DNA of 64,000 nt from Streptomyces sp. NRRL S-87 (GTDB lineage: Bacteria; Actinomycetota; Actinomycetes; Streptomycetales; Streptomycetaceae): contig NZ_JOGB01000037.1 of NCBI RefSeq assembly GCF_000719335.1, positions 20,670-84,669 of the forward strand. Direction: 5' to 3'. The notes beneath the pieces are model-generated. The model saw nothing but the letters and a program-made list of their open reading frames with translations, ran no database searches and was not told the DNA's origin. Made by a program: the position numbers and the translations under genes. Below, one piece after another: positions 1 through 8,089 of this stretch. How positions within the stretch are numbered: the stretch's first letter is position 1; every line of letters begins with the position of its first letter.

Positions 1-62
1 ACCTCCAGGATGGCTCCGGTCCCCCTGGCCGTCGCCGCCGTCGCGGTCGTCGCCTCAGGCAT
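1..62 (-). CDS. ABC peptide importer ATPase, DppF/OppF-type (5' fragment)
   Basis: Only the first 20 codons lie inside the window; the gene runs off the left edge. Its ATG overlaps the stop of the preceding ATPase gene by eight bases, which suggests translational coupling. The visible N-terminus is Thr/Ala-rich and ends Ile-Leu-Glu-Val, resembling the first strand of an ABC nucleotide-binding domain. Dipeptide/oligopeptide importers carry two distinct ATPases, so this is inferred to be the second one. No Walker motif is visible, so the call rests on position alone. Confidence 0.6.
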   Translation of the reverse strand, partial: MPEATTATAATARGTGAILE

Positions 63-1038
63 GGAGGCACTCCTTCCAGAAGTGGCAGGCGCTCGCGCGG
101 GGTACGGGCGACTCGGTGACGGGGTACAGCGGGGGCACGTCGGTCCGGCACACCGGCTGGGCCATCGGGCAGCGCGGGTGGAAGGCGCAGCCGGACGGGA
201 TGGCCAGCAGGTTCGGCGGCAGGCCCTTGATGGCGTACAGCTCCTGGCCCTTCTGGTCCAGCCGCGGGATCGAGTCCAGCAGGCCCCGGGTGTACGGGTG
301 GGCCGGCGCCTTGTAGATCTCGTGGACCGGCGCCTGCTCCACGATCCGGCCGGCGTACATGACCGCGATCTTGTCGGCGACGTCGGCGACGACGCCGAGG
401 TCGTGGGTGATCAGGATCAGGCCCATGTTGAGCTCCCGCTGGAGCTCCGCGAGCAGGTCCATCACCTGCGCCTGGACGGTCACGTCGAGGGCGGTGGTCG
501 GCTCGTCGGCGATGATCAGCGAGGGCTCCAGGGCCAGTGCCATGGCGATCATGATGCGCTGGCGCATGCCGCCGGAGAACTGGTGCGGGTAGTCCGTCAC
601 CCGCTGCGCGGCGGCCGGGATCTTCACCCGGTCCATCAGTTCCACGGCCCTGGCCTTGGCGTCCTTGCGGGACATCCCGCGGTGCACCTGGAACATCTCG
701 CCGAGCTGGGCGCCCACGGTCAGCACGGGGTTGAGGGAGGACAGCGCGTCCTGGAAGATCATCGCCATCCCGGCGCCCCGGACCTTGCGCCGCTGGTCCT
801 CCTTCATCTTCAGGAGGTCCTCGCCCTTGAAGAGGATCTCGCCGCCGGCGATCCGGCCGGGGGGCACGTCGAGGATGCCCATGACGGCCTGCGCGGTGAC
901 GGACTTGCCGGAGCCGGACTCGCCGAGCACGGCCAGGGTCTCGCCCTCCTCGACCGAGTAGTCGACCCCGTTGACGGCCTTGGCGACCCCGTCCCTGGTC
1001 TTGAACTCCACGTGCAGATCGCGGACTTCGAGCAGCAT
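55..1038 (-). CDS. Oligopeptide/dipeptide ABC transporter ATP-binding protein (DppD/OppD family)
   Basis: This 327-residue nucleotide-binding subunit would energise peptide import on the cytoplasmic face of the membrane. Walker A GESGSGKS is at residues 39-46, the ABC signature FSGGM at about 154-158 and Walker B LIIADEP at about 174-180. The C-terminus carries the oligopeptide/dipeptide transporter extension with the [10 protein letters not shown] cysteine motif. It is the fourth gene of a five-gene unit (lipoprotein, permease, permease, ATPase, ATPase). It starts 40 bases after the permease gene and overlaps the next ATPase by eight bases. The substrate is inferred to be a peptide; nickel or other small ligands cannot be excluded from sequence alone. 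Confidence 0.93.
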   Translation of the reverse strand: MLLEVRDLHVEFKTRDGVAKAVNGVDYSVEEGETLAVLGESGSGKSVTAQAVMGILDVPPGRIAGGEILFKGEDLLKMKEDQRRKVRGAGMAMIFQDALSSLNPVLTVGAQLGEMFQVHRGMSRKDAKARAVELMDRVKIPAAAQRVTDYPHQFSGGMRQRIMIAMALALEPSLIIADEPTTALDVTVQAQVMDLLAELQRELNMGLILITHDLGVVADVADKIAVMYAGRIVEQAPVHEIYKAPAHPYTRGLLDSIPRLDQKGQELYAIKGLPPNLLAIPSGCAFHPRCPMAQPVCRTDVPPLYPVTESPVPRASACHFWKECLHA

Positions 1039-1078
1039 CTTCCGACTCTCCTCGGATCTCCTTGGAAGGGGGCGCGCC

Positions 1079-2140
1079 TCAGCGCAGCTTGGGGTCGAGG
1101 GCGTCGCGCACCGCGTCGCCGAGCATGATGAACGCCAGCACCGTGATACTCAGCGCGCCCGCGGGCCACAGCAGCATGTGCGGGGCGTTGCGGATCTGCG
1201 GGGCGGCGTTGGAGATGTCGATGCCCCACGAGACGGTGGGCGGGCGCAGCCCGACGCCGAGGAAGGACAGGGTGGCCTCCAGGGCGATGTACGTGCCCAG
1301 GGCGATGGTCGCGACCACGATGACCGGGGCCACGGCGTTGGGGGCGACGTGCCGCAGCAGCATGCGCCCGTTGCCGGCGCCGAGGGCGCGGGCGGCCTGC
1401 ACGTAGTCGTTCTGCTTCGCGGTGATGACGGAGCCGCGGCCGATGCGGGCGATCTGCGGCCAGCCGAGCAGCACGATGAAGCCGACCACCGGCCACACGG
1501 TGGTGCTGGTGACCACGGAGAGGAACACCAGGCCGCCGAGGACGACGGGGATGCCGAAGAAGATGTCGGCGACCCGCGAGAGCACGGAGTCGTACCAACC
1601 GCCGAAGAACCCGGCCAGCCCGCCGAGGAACGAGCCGAGCAGGGCCGCGCCGACGGTCGCGCAGATGCCGACCGTGATGGAGGCCCGTGCGCCGTAGACC
1701 GTCCGGGTGTACACGTCGCAGCCCTGGGTGTCGTACCCGAACGGGTGGCCGGGCTCGGAGCCCTGCTGGGACTTGGACAGGTCGCACTGGAGGGGGTCGC
1801 CGGAGGCGATGAGCTGGGGCCAGACGGCGATGACGACCAGGAACAGGATCAGCAGCGAGGAGATGATGAAGACCGGGTTGCGGCGCAGCTGGTGCCAGGC
1901 GTCCGACCACAGGCTGCGGGGCTTCTGCGCCGGCCCGGAGCCGCCCTCGTTGTCGAGGGACTTCTCCAGGCTCTCGGCCTCGTCGAGTGCGAGGTCCATG
2001 GGTCCGCCCTGTCCGGTGGGGGCGATCGCTTCCCGGCGTCCGGGTCGCAGGGGGTCGTAGTGCCCGGGGACGCCGGGCTGCTCGGTGCGTTCGGGGACGT
2101 CCGGCTCGGTCGGGGGGCGCTCGGGGTCGGGCTCAGGCAT
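1079..2140 (-). CDS. ABC transporter permease, DppC-type
   Basis: A 353-residue inner-membrane subunit of the same peptide importer. The first 85 or so residues are hydrophilic and Pro/Asp/Glu-rich, followed by a DppC-type N-terminal membrane helix (FIISSLLILFLVVIAVW) and five further hydrophobic segments. The cytoplasmic EAA-type loop that contacts the ATPases is recognisable around YVQAARALGAG. The start ATG overlaps the stop of the upstream permease by eight bases, so the two permeases are probably made in equal amounts. The long acidic N-terminal tail is more than most DppC proteins have; a start at the internal Met of GGPMDLALDEAE would shorten it. Confidence 0.93.
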   Translation of the reverse strand: MPEPDPERPPTEPDVPERTEQPGVPGHYDPLRPGRREAIAPTGQGGPMDLALDEAESLEKSLDNEGGSGPAQKPRSLWSDAWHQLRRNPVFIISSLLILFLVVIAVWPQLIASGDPLQCDLSKSQQGSEPGHPFGYDTQGCDVYTRTVYGARASITVGICATVGAALLGSFLGGLAGFFGGWYDSVLSRVADIFFGIPVVLGGLVFLSVVTSTTVWPVVGFIVLLGWPQIARIGRGSVITAKQNDYVQAARALGAGNGRMLLRHVAPNAVAPVIVVATIALGTYIALEATLSFLGVGLRPPTVSWGIDISNAAPQIRNAPHMLLWPAGALSITVLAFIMLGDAVRDALDPKLR

Positions 2141-3056
2141 AACGGATCCTCGGGTCCAGGACCGCGTAGAGCAGGTCGACGAGCAGGTTCGCGAGCAGGA
2201 AGACGATGACGAGGATGGTCACGAAGCCCACGACGGTGGGGGAGTTGTTGCGCAGGATGCCCTGGTAGAGCTGGTAGCCGACGCCGTGGATGTTGAAGAT
2301 CCGCTCGGTGACGATGGCGCCGCCCATCAGGGCGCCGATGTCGGTGCCGATGAAGGTGACCACCGGGATCAGGGAGTTGCGCAGCAGGTGCCGGGTGATG
2401 ACCCGGTGGCGGGGCAGGCCCTTGGCTGTGGCGGTGCGGACGTAGTCGGCCTTGGTGTTCTCGGCGATGGAGGTGCGGGTCAGCCGGGTGACGTACGCGA
2501 GGGAGACCAGGGCCAGCACGATGCCGGGGAGGATCAGCTCGTTGAACGGCGCGTCCGAGGAGACGGTGGGCGACACCCACCCCCATTTCACGCCGAGGAC
2601 GTACTGGAGGAGGTAGCCGGTCACGAAGGTGGGGACGGAGATCACGACGAGGGTGAGGACCAGCAGCGTCGTGTCGACGGCCCGCCCCCGGCGCAGTCCG
2701 CTGATCACGCCGAAGGTGATGCCGACGATGATCTCGATGAGGATCGCGATGATCGTCAGGCGCAGGGTGACGGGGAAGGCCGAGGCCATCAGCTCGGTGA
2801 CGGGCTGGCCGTTGAAGGCGGTGCCGAAGTCGCCCTGGAAGATCTGGCCCATGTAGTGCAGGTACTGCTTCCACAGGGGCTGGTCGAGGTAGAGGTCCTT
2901 GCGGATGCGGGCGGCGGTGGCGGGGTCGGGGGCCTTGTCGCCGAAGAGGGCCGCGACCGGGTCGCCCAGTGCGTACACCATGACGAAGATCAGGAAGGTG
3001 CTGCCGATGAAGACCGGGATCATCTGCAGCAGCCGCCGGATGACGTAGCGTCCCAT
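2133..3056 (-). CDS. ABC transporter permease, DppB-type
   Basis: A 307-residue permease. The N-terminal MGRYVIRRLLQMIP followed by a hydrophobic helix is the classic DppB/OppB opening, and the EAA-type loop is at DYVRTATAKGLPRHRV. About six transmembrane segments are apparent. The protein ends in DPRIRYA, matching the conserved family C-terminus. It follows the lipoprotein gene after a 96-base gap and overlaps the DppC-type gene by eight bases. Together these two permeases form the translocation channel. Confidence 0.93.
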   Translation of the reverse strand: MGRYVIRRLLQMIPVFIGSTFLIFVMVYALGDPVAALFGDKAPDPATAARIRKDLYLDQPLWKQYLHYMGQIFQGDFGTAFNGQPVTELMASAFPVTLRLTIIAILIEIIVGITFGVISGLRRGRAVDTTLLVLTLVVISVPTFVTGYLLQYVLGVKWGWVSPTVSSDAPFNELILPGIVLALVSLAYVTRLTRTSIAENTKADYVRTATAKGLPRHRVITRHLLRNSLIPVVTFIGTDIGALMGGAIVTERIFNIHGVGYQLYQGILRNNSPTVVGFVTILVIVFLLANLLVDLLYAVLDPRIRYA

Positions 3057-3152
3057 GGACGGCTCCAGGGTCCGGGTGGGTGCGCCGGCGGCGGCGCGGG
3101 GCGCGAGGGCGTACGCGCCGCCGCCGGGGTGCCCAGGGCTGGGTCGGGTGGG

Positions 3153-4775
3153 TCAGCTGACCTTGATCTGGTCGTAGACCGGGACGCTGAACTGGTTGAG
3201 CGAGACGTTCGACAGCCGCTCCGAGTAGCCCGCGCTGCCGTTCTGGTACCAGAGCGGGATCGACGGCATCTGCGCCGCCAGGATCTTCTCGGCGTCCTGG
3301 AACTTCGCGATCGCCGCGGCGGTGTCGCTCTCCTGGTTGGCCTCGTCGACGAGCTTGTCGAAGTCGGGGTTGCTGAACTTCCCGTAGTTGGAGGAGGCGC
3401 CGGTGTAGTACAGCGGCTGCAGGAAGTTCTGGATCAGCGGGTAGTCGCCCTGCCAGCCGGACCGGAAGGGGCCGGTGAGCTTGAAGGAGCTCTGCTGGTT
3501 GCGGAAGTCCGCGAAGGTGCCGACCGGGTTGACGGTGCAGACCGCGCCCTGGCCGAGGACGTTGTTGATGCTGTTGCAGACGGCGTCCATCCAGACGCGG
3601 TGCGAGCCGGTGTCGACGTTCGAGGTGATCGTCATCTTGCCGCCGGGCAGGCCGCCGCCCTCCTGGATGAGCTGCTTGGCCGCCGCCGGGTCGTACGTGC
3701 AGAGGTCGCCGCAGACGTCCTTGAAGCCGCCCTTCTCGCCGAGGGCCGAGGAGGTCCAGTCCTGGGCGGGGCTGCGGGTGTTCTGGAAGATCTGCTTGGT
3801 GATCTCGGGGCGGTTGATGGCGCGGGAGATGCCCTGGCGGACCTTCTCCATGCCCGGCTTGCCCCACTGGGGGTCGTACAGCGGGAAGGTGAGGGTCTGG
3901 ATGATGAGCGCCGGCTGGTTGATGTAGCGGTCGCCGAGGTCGTTCTTGACGTTCTTGAGCTGCTGCGCGGGCACGTCGTCGACGAGGTCGAGGTTGCCGG
4001 CCAGCAGGTCGGTGTAGGCGGTGTTGTTGTCGGTGTAGACCCGGAGGTCCACGCCGCCGTTCTGCGCCTTGTCGGGGCCCGTGTAGCCGTCCCACGCGCG
4101 CAGGTTCATGCCGGTGCCCTTGGTGTACGAGTCCACGGTGTACGGGCCGTTGCCGACGGGCTTGTTCAGCCAGCCGGCGTGGTCGGTGAAGAAGGACTTC
4201 GGGAGCGGGGAGAAGGCCTGGTAGCCGAGGGTGTCGGGCCAGGTGGAGAACTTGTCCTTCAGGGCGACGGTGAAGGTCGTGTCGTTCTTCACGACCAGGC
4301 CGCTCATGGTCTTGGCCTTGGGCTCGCCGCTCTCCGGGTGGAGGTCGTCGTAGCCGACGATGTTGGAGAAGAAGGGCGAGTTGTTCTGCTTGTTGCGCAC
4401 GTCGGCGGCGTAGTTCCAGGCGTCGACGAAGGAGCTCGCGGTGACCGACTCGCCGTTGCTGAACTTCCAGCCGGGCTTGAGCGTGACCGTGAAGTTCTGC
4501 TGGTCGGTGGTGTCGATCGACTGGGCGACCATGTTGTCGGCCGCGCCGGTCTTGGGGTCGTACCGCTTCAGGCCCCGGAAGATCATGTCGAGGACCTTGC
4601 CGCCCTGGACCTCGTTCGTGTTCGCCGGCTCCAACGGGTTCTGGGGGTCGCCCCAGGAGGAACTGACGATGCCGTCGCCCCCGCCGCCGCTGTCGCTTCC
4701 ACCGCCGCATGCCGTCGCCGCGAGGGCTACGGCCACCGCACATGCGGCCCACTTGGCGTGGGTGGCTCCGCGCAT
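3153..4775 (-). CDS. Peptide ABC transporter substrate-binding lipoprotein (SBP family 5)
   Basis: A 540-residue extracytoplasmic binding lipoprotein and the first gene of the importer operon. The N-terminus has a basic/hydrophobic signal peptide and a lipobox LAATAC with the lipidated cysteine at residue 23, followed by a Gly/Ser linker. The body has family-5 features (VTVTLKPGWKFSNGESVTASSFVDAW is the region around residue 100). The start is chosen because AGGAGG lies seven bases upstream (4782-4787). I recall the S. coelicolor gene next to bldK having the same order, but specificity cannot be read from sequence. A paralogous binding protein, BldKB-like, is at 18.2-20.0 kb. Confidence 0.92.
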   Translation of the reverse strand: MRGATHAKWAACAVAVALAATACGGGSDSGGGGDGIVSSSWGDPQNPLEPANTNEVQGGKVLDMIFRGLKRYDPKTGAADNMVAQSIDTTDQQNFTVTLKPGWKFSNGESVTASSFVDAWNYAADVRNKQNNSPFFSNIVGYDDLHPESGEPKAKTMSGLVVKNDTTFTVALKDKFSTWPDTLGYQAFSPLPKSFFTDHAGWLNKPVGNGPYTVDSYTKGTGMNLRAWDGYTGPDKAQNGGVDLRVYTDNNTAYTDLLAGNLDLVDDVPAQQLKNVKNDLGDRYINQPALIIQTLTFPLYDPQWGKPGMEKVRQGISRAINRPEITKQIFQNTRSPAQDWTSSALGEKGGFKDVCGDLCTYDPAAAKQLIQEGGGLPGGKMTITSNVDTGSHRVWMDAVCNSINNVLGQGAVCTVNPVGTFADFRNQQSSFKLTGPFRSGWQGDYPLIQNFLQPLYYTGASSNYGKFSNPDFDKLVDEANQESDTAAAIAKFQDAEKILAAQMPSIPLWYQNGSAGYSERLSNVSLNQFSVPVYDQIKVS

Positions 4776-4786
4776 GGAGTGCCTCC

Positions 4787-4819
4787 TATTGGCTCCCAGG
4801 ACTCACTTAGGCGCCAATA
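4787..4819. promoter_or_regulatory. Inverted repeat beside the lipoprotein gene's ribosome-binding site
   Basis: Seven-base arms TATTGGC and GCCAATA are separated by 19 bases. The arm nearest the gene touches the Shine-Dalgarno sequence AGGAGG of the lipoprotein gene. It could be an operator or an mRNA hairpin that limits ribosome access. The function is inferred. Confidence 0.4.
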
Positions 4820-4943
4820 TCACCCCAAACAGGTGGGTCACGCACATTATGCGCGCCCGTCCGCGGCCGGGCGTCACCCGCCGTTCAGCCGACCGGCCGT
4901 CACCCGGACGGGGGCCGGTCGGCGGGCGCCGCTCCCGCGGCGG

Positions 4944-5873
4944 TCAGGACAGGGTGACCTCCCACGTGTCGACCGAGTACCGGGCGCTCATCCCGTGCGC
5001 CTCGTACAGCGCCAGGGCCCCGCTCGCGTTCTGCGTGTCCACGCCCAGGCCCAGGGTGTCCCGGCCCCGGGCGGCGTACACGGCGAAGGCGTGCCGGAGC
5101 AGGTGGCCGCCGATGCCCCGGCCGCGTACGTCCTTGCGCACGCCGAGGCTGCGCACCCAGCCCATGGCGGCCCGGTTGTCGCGGCTGATGCACACCGCGA
5201 CGTCGCCGCGGTCCGCGAGCCGCGCGATCCACACCAGGGACCAGTCGACCTCGCCGCGCACCGCCCCTATGTCGGCGAGCCACTGCTCGTACGTCCGCGG
5301 CTGGTGGTCGAAGTGGTCCGCGAAACTCTCCATCAGGAGGGCGTGCGCCACCCGCCGGTCCGCCTCGTCCGTGCAGTCGCGCAGCGCGAGCCCCTCGGGC
5401 GGGGCGGGCGGCAGGTCGGCCGTACGGGACACCGCGCGCGTCATCACGTAATAGCGGCGGACCGTGCGCCAGCCGCGGCCGGCCAGGACGGCGGTGTCGG
5501 TGGTCGGCGCCGAGTTCAGCTGCAGATGCACCACGGCCCGCCCGGCGCCGCCCTCCCGGGCCCGCTCCAGCGCCCGCGCCTCCAGCAGTGCGAGCAGCCG
5601 CTCGCCGGCCGCCTGGTGGTCCGGCAGCACGTAGTGGTCGGAGTCGATCCGCTCGGGGTCGCCGTCGCACCACAGGCAGGCGTACGCGACCACCTTGCCG
5701 TCCTCGAGGGCCAGCCACGAGTCGCGGGCCAGGTCCATCTCGGGGTGCAGCAGGTCGGACTCCACCTCGCCCAGGTCGGTCTCGGGGTGGCCGAGCTCGA
5801 TGACGTCGATGGCGTTCATCAGGCCGCAGATGTCGGCGGCGTCACTGGGCCCCGCGGGCCGTACGGTCAGCAT
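4944..5873 (-). CDS. GNAT acetyltransferase with two GNAT domains
   Basis: A 309-residue protein with two N-acetyltransferase folds in tandem: an N-terminal one beginning MLTVRPAGPSDAADIC and a C-terminal one with the acetyl-CoA pyrophosphate-binding loop VRGRGIGGHLLRHA. The Q/RxxGxG/A signature is clear only in the second, so the first domain is probably non-catalytic, as in mycothiol synthase-like proteins. The start was set at this Met because the 58 upstream in-frame residues are low-complexity and the GNAT fold begins here. It sits in the same direction as the importer operon but 168 bases upstream, so it is probably a separate unit. The substrate is unknown. Confidence 0.85.
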   Translation of the reverse strand: MLTVRPAGPSDAADICGLMNAIDVIELGHPETDLGEVESDLLHPEMDLARDSWLALEDGKVVAYACLWCDGDPERIDSDHYVLPDHQAAGERLLALLEARALERAREGGAGRAVVHLQLNSAPTTDTAVLAGRGWRTVRRYYVMTRAVSRTADLPPAPPEGLALRDCTDEADRRVAHALLMESFADHFDHQPRTYEQWLADIGAVRGEVDWSLVWIARLADRGDVAVCISRDNRAAMGWVRSLGVRKDVRGRGIGGHLLRHAFAVYAARGRDTLGLGVDTQNASGALALYEAHGMSARYSVDTWEVTLS

Positions 5874-6288
5874 CGCCCCACTCTCGACCGCCCGCCCGCC
5901 CCCGGCAAACCCTTTTGCGGGCAGCGGTGCCCGGACACCCCCTACGGCTCGAGGTGCTCCAGGGTGAACGCCGGGAGGGCGAACCGACCGCCCTGGGGCG
6001 CGGCGGGGTCGGGCGGGAGGTCCGCTCGCGTCCTCGTCCCGCGCCACCCGTCCCGGCAGACCCCGCGGACTCCTGACGGTCCGTCGGTCGTGGGCTCGTA
6101 TGAACGTTCACCCCTGCGTGGGATCCGCGGGGCCGCCGGTGGACGGGGGCGGGGGGCGCGGGCCTTGGGGCGCACGGGGTGCGGGGGCGCATATACCAGG
6201 CGCGAGTGCGGCGCGTGGGGATTTTGCCAAGATCCACGGAGCGTGCTGGATTGATCACCGAAAGTGCCGCCTGCGCCGAGGGGATCAC
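5874..6288. other. Divergent intergenic region, acetyltransferase / ThDP decarboxylase
   Basis: These 415 bases separate two divergently transcribed genes and should hold both promoters. A minus-strand frame of 77 codons (5942-6175) exists but is Arg/Pro-rich with no family resemblance, so I do not call it. The only promoter-like element I see for the plus strand is listed separately. No terminator or strong repeat was found. Confidence 0.5.
6224..6252 (+). promoter_or_regulatory. Candidate promoter for the 6.3-14.8 kb gene cluster
   Basis: TTGCCA (6224-6229) and TGGATT (6247-6252) are separated by 17 bases and lie about 37 bases before the start codon of the first cluster gene. The -35 element is a fair match to the vegetative consensus and the -10 is weak. 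A direct repeat GATCAC (6253-6258 and 6283-6288) flanks the leader. Confidence 0.3.
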
Positions 6289-8004
6289 ATGCGCACCGTT
6301 CGCGAAGCCGTGCTCGACGTTCTGCGGACCCGGGGGATGACCACGGTCTTCGGCAACCCCGGCTCCACCGAGCTGCCGATGCTCAAGGACTTCCCCGACG
6401 ACTTCCGTTACGTGCTCGGCCTCCAGGAGGCCGTGGTCGCCGGCATGGCCGACGGCTTCGCGATGGCCACCGGCACCACCGCCCTGGTCAACCTGCACAC
6501 CGCCCCCGGCACCGGCAACGCCATGGGGGCGATCCTCAACGCCCGCGCCAACCGCACCCCCATGGTGGTCACCGCCGGCCAGCAGGTGCGCCCCATGCTC
6601 ACCATGGAGGCCCTGCTCACCAACCCGCAGCCCACACTGCTGCCGCAGCCCGCCGTGAAGTGGGCGTACGAGCCGCCCCGCCCCGCGGACGCGGCCACCG
6701 CCCTCGCCCGGGCCGTGCAGATCGCCGAGACCCCGCCGCAGGGGCCGGTGTTCCTCTCCCTCCCCATGGACGACCTCGACGCGCCCCTCGACGAGGACGA
6801 GGACCGGGCCGCGCGCACCACCGCCGCCCGCCGGGTCCACCACGCGACCCGCCCCGCCCCGGACGCCGTACGCGACCTGGCCGACCGGATCGCCCGCGCC
6901 GCCGACCCCGTCCTCGTCGTCGGCAACGACGTGGACGCCGCGCCCGGCGCCTGGGACGCCGTCGTCGCGCTCGCCGAACGCGCCGCCCTGCCCGTCTGGT
7001 CCGCGCCCACCGAAGGCCGCGTCTCCTTCCCCAAGACCCACCCCCGCTACCGCGGCACCCTGCCCCCGGCCATCGCCCCGCTCGCCCGCTGCCTGGCCGG
7101 GCACGACCTCGTCCTCGTCGTCGGCGCACCGGTCTTCTGCTACTACCCCTACCTGCCCGGCGACTACCTGCCCGAGGGCGCCGCGCTGGTCCTGCTCACC
7201 CGCGACGCCGACGAGGCGGCCCGGGCCCCCGTCGGCGACGCGCTCGTGGCCGACCTCGCGCCGACGGTGCGCGAGCTGGTCCGGGAGCTGGGGGAGCGGG
7301 GACGGGCGTCGGGCGACCGGGCGGCGAAGGCGGGCGACGGCGCGGCGGAAGCGGGCGCGGCGGGGGCGGGCGCCGCAGCAGCGGGCGCGGCGGGGGCGGG
7401 CGCGGCGGAAGCGGGGAACGCCGGCACCGCGGCCACCGAGTCGGGGCAGACCGACGACGGTGCGCTCACCCCGCTCGCCGCCCTCACCGCCGTCGCCCAG
7501 GGCGCCCCCGCCGACACGCTCTGGGTCAACGAGTCCCCGTCGAACCTCCCGCAGTTCCACGAGGCCACCCGCATCAGCCGCCCGCACTCGTTCTTCTTCA
7601 CCGCCGGCGGCGGGCTCGGCTACGGCGCGGCCGCCGCCGTCGGCGCCCAGCTCGGCCGCCCCGACCGGCCCGTGGTCGCCGTCATCGGCGACGGCTCGAT
7701 GCACTACGCCGTCCAGGCCCTGTGGACCGCCGCCGCCTACAAGATCCCCGTCACGTACGTCGTGCTCAGCAACCAGCGGTACGCCATCCTCCACTGGTTC
7801 GCCCAGGTCGAGCGGGCCGCCGGCGCGCCCGGTCTCGACATCCCCGGCCTGGACATCGCCTCCGTCGCCACCGGCTACGGCGTCCGCGCCCACCGCGCCA
7901 CCGGCGCCGGCGAACTCGCCAAGCTCGTCCGGGAGTCCGCCGCCCAGCAGGACGGCCCCGTGCTCATCGACGTACCGGTCACGACGGAACTCCCCTCTCT
8001 CTGA
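6289..8004 (+). CDS. mdlC: ThDP-dependent 2-oxoacid decarboxylase, benzoylformate decarboxylase family
   Basis: This 571-residue enzyme should decarboxylate a 2-oxo acid to an aldehyde. The N-terminal half closely resembles Pseudomonas benzoylformate decarboxylase: FGNPGSTELP with Ser26, cofactor-activating Glu47 and His70 in NLHTAPGTGNAMG all fall at the Pseudomonas positions. The ThDP/Mg site GDGSMHYAVQALW is in the C-terminal domain. Two oddities stand out. The active-site His281 of the model enzyme aligns with Tyr286 (GAPVFCYYPY). An Ala/Gly-rich insertion of about 43 residues (345-387) joins the middle and C-terminal domains and accounts for the extra length over the usual 528. The start was chosen where homology begins. 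It is followed 85 bases on by an FAD 2-hydroxyacid dehydrogenase, the same enzyme pair as in mandelate degradation. Confidence 0.9.
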   Translation: MRTVREAVLDVLRTRGMTTVFGNPGSTELPMLKDFPDDFRYVLGLQEAVVAGMADGFAMATGTTALVNLHTAPGTGNAMGAILNARANRTPMVVTAGQQVRPMLTMEALLTNPQPTLLPQPAVKWAYEPPRPADAATALARAVQIAETPPQGPVFLSLPMDDLDAPLDEDEDRAARTTAARRVHHATRPAPDAVRDLADRIARAADPVLVVGNDVDAAPGAWDAVVALAERAALPVWSAPTEGRVSFPKTHPRYRGTLPPAIAPLARCLAGHDLVLVVGAPVFCYYPYLPGDYLPEGAALVLLTRDADEAARAPVGDALVADLAPTVRELVRELGERGRASGDRAAKAGDGAAEAGAAGAGAAAAGAAGAGAAEAGNAGTAATESGQTDDGALTPLAALTAVAQGAPADTLWVNESPSNLPQFHEATRISRPHSFFFTAGGGLGYGAAAAVGAQLGRPDRPVVAVIGDGSMHYAVQALWTAAAYKIPVTYVVLSNQRYAILHWFAQVERAAGAPGLDIPGLDIASVATGYGVRAHRATGAGELAKLVRESAAQQDGPVLIDVPVTTELPSL

Positions 8005-8089
8005 AGGCCGTGGGCGGGAGTCCCCCTGTGCCCCCGCCCCACGCAGCGCGCCCCTCCCCTGTCCCGCGTACCGTCCGGAAGGCACCGGC

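Noticed and set aside
10..1128. Long plus-strand frame opposite the left importer ATPase
   Set aside because: It is a His/Asp/Gly-rich shadow of the ATPase gene, whose motifs are clear.
5942..6175. 77-codon minus-strand frame between the acetyltransferase and the decarboxylase
   Set aside because: Composition is Arg/Pro-rich and unlike a folded protein, there is no ribosome site, and high-GC DNA often lacks stops.
2085..6254. 1389-codon plus-strand open frame across the importer genes
   Set aside because: Low-complexity translation antisense to five recognisable domains; an artefact of codon bias.
7321..7450. Frameshift suspected in the decarboxylase Ala/Gly region
   Set aside because: Both flanks stay in the same frame and match the family; it reads as an in-frame insertion.
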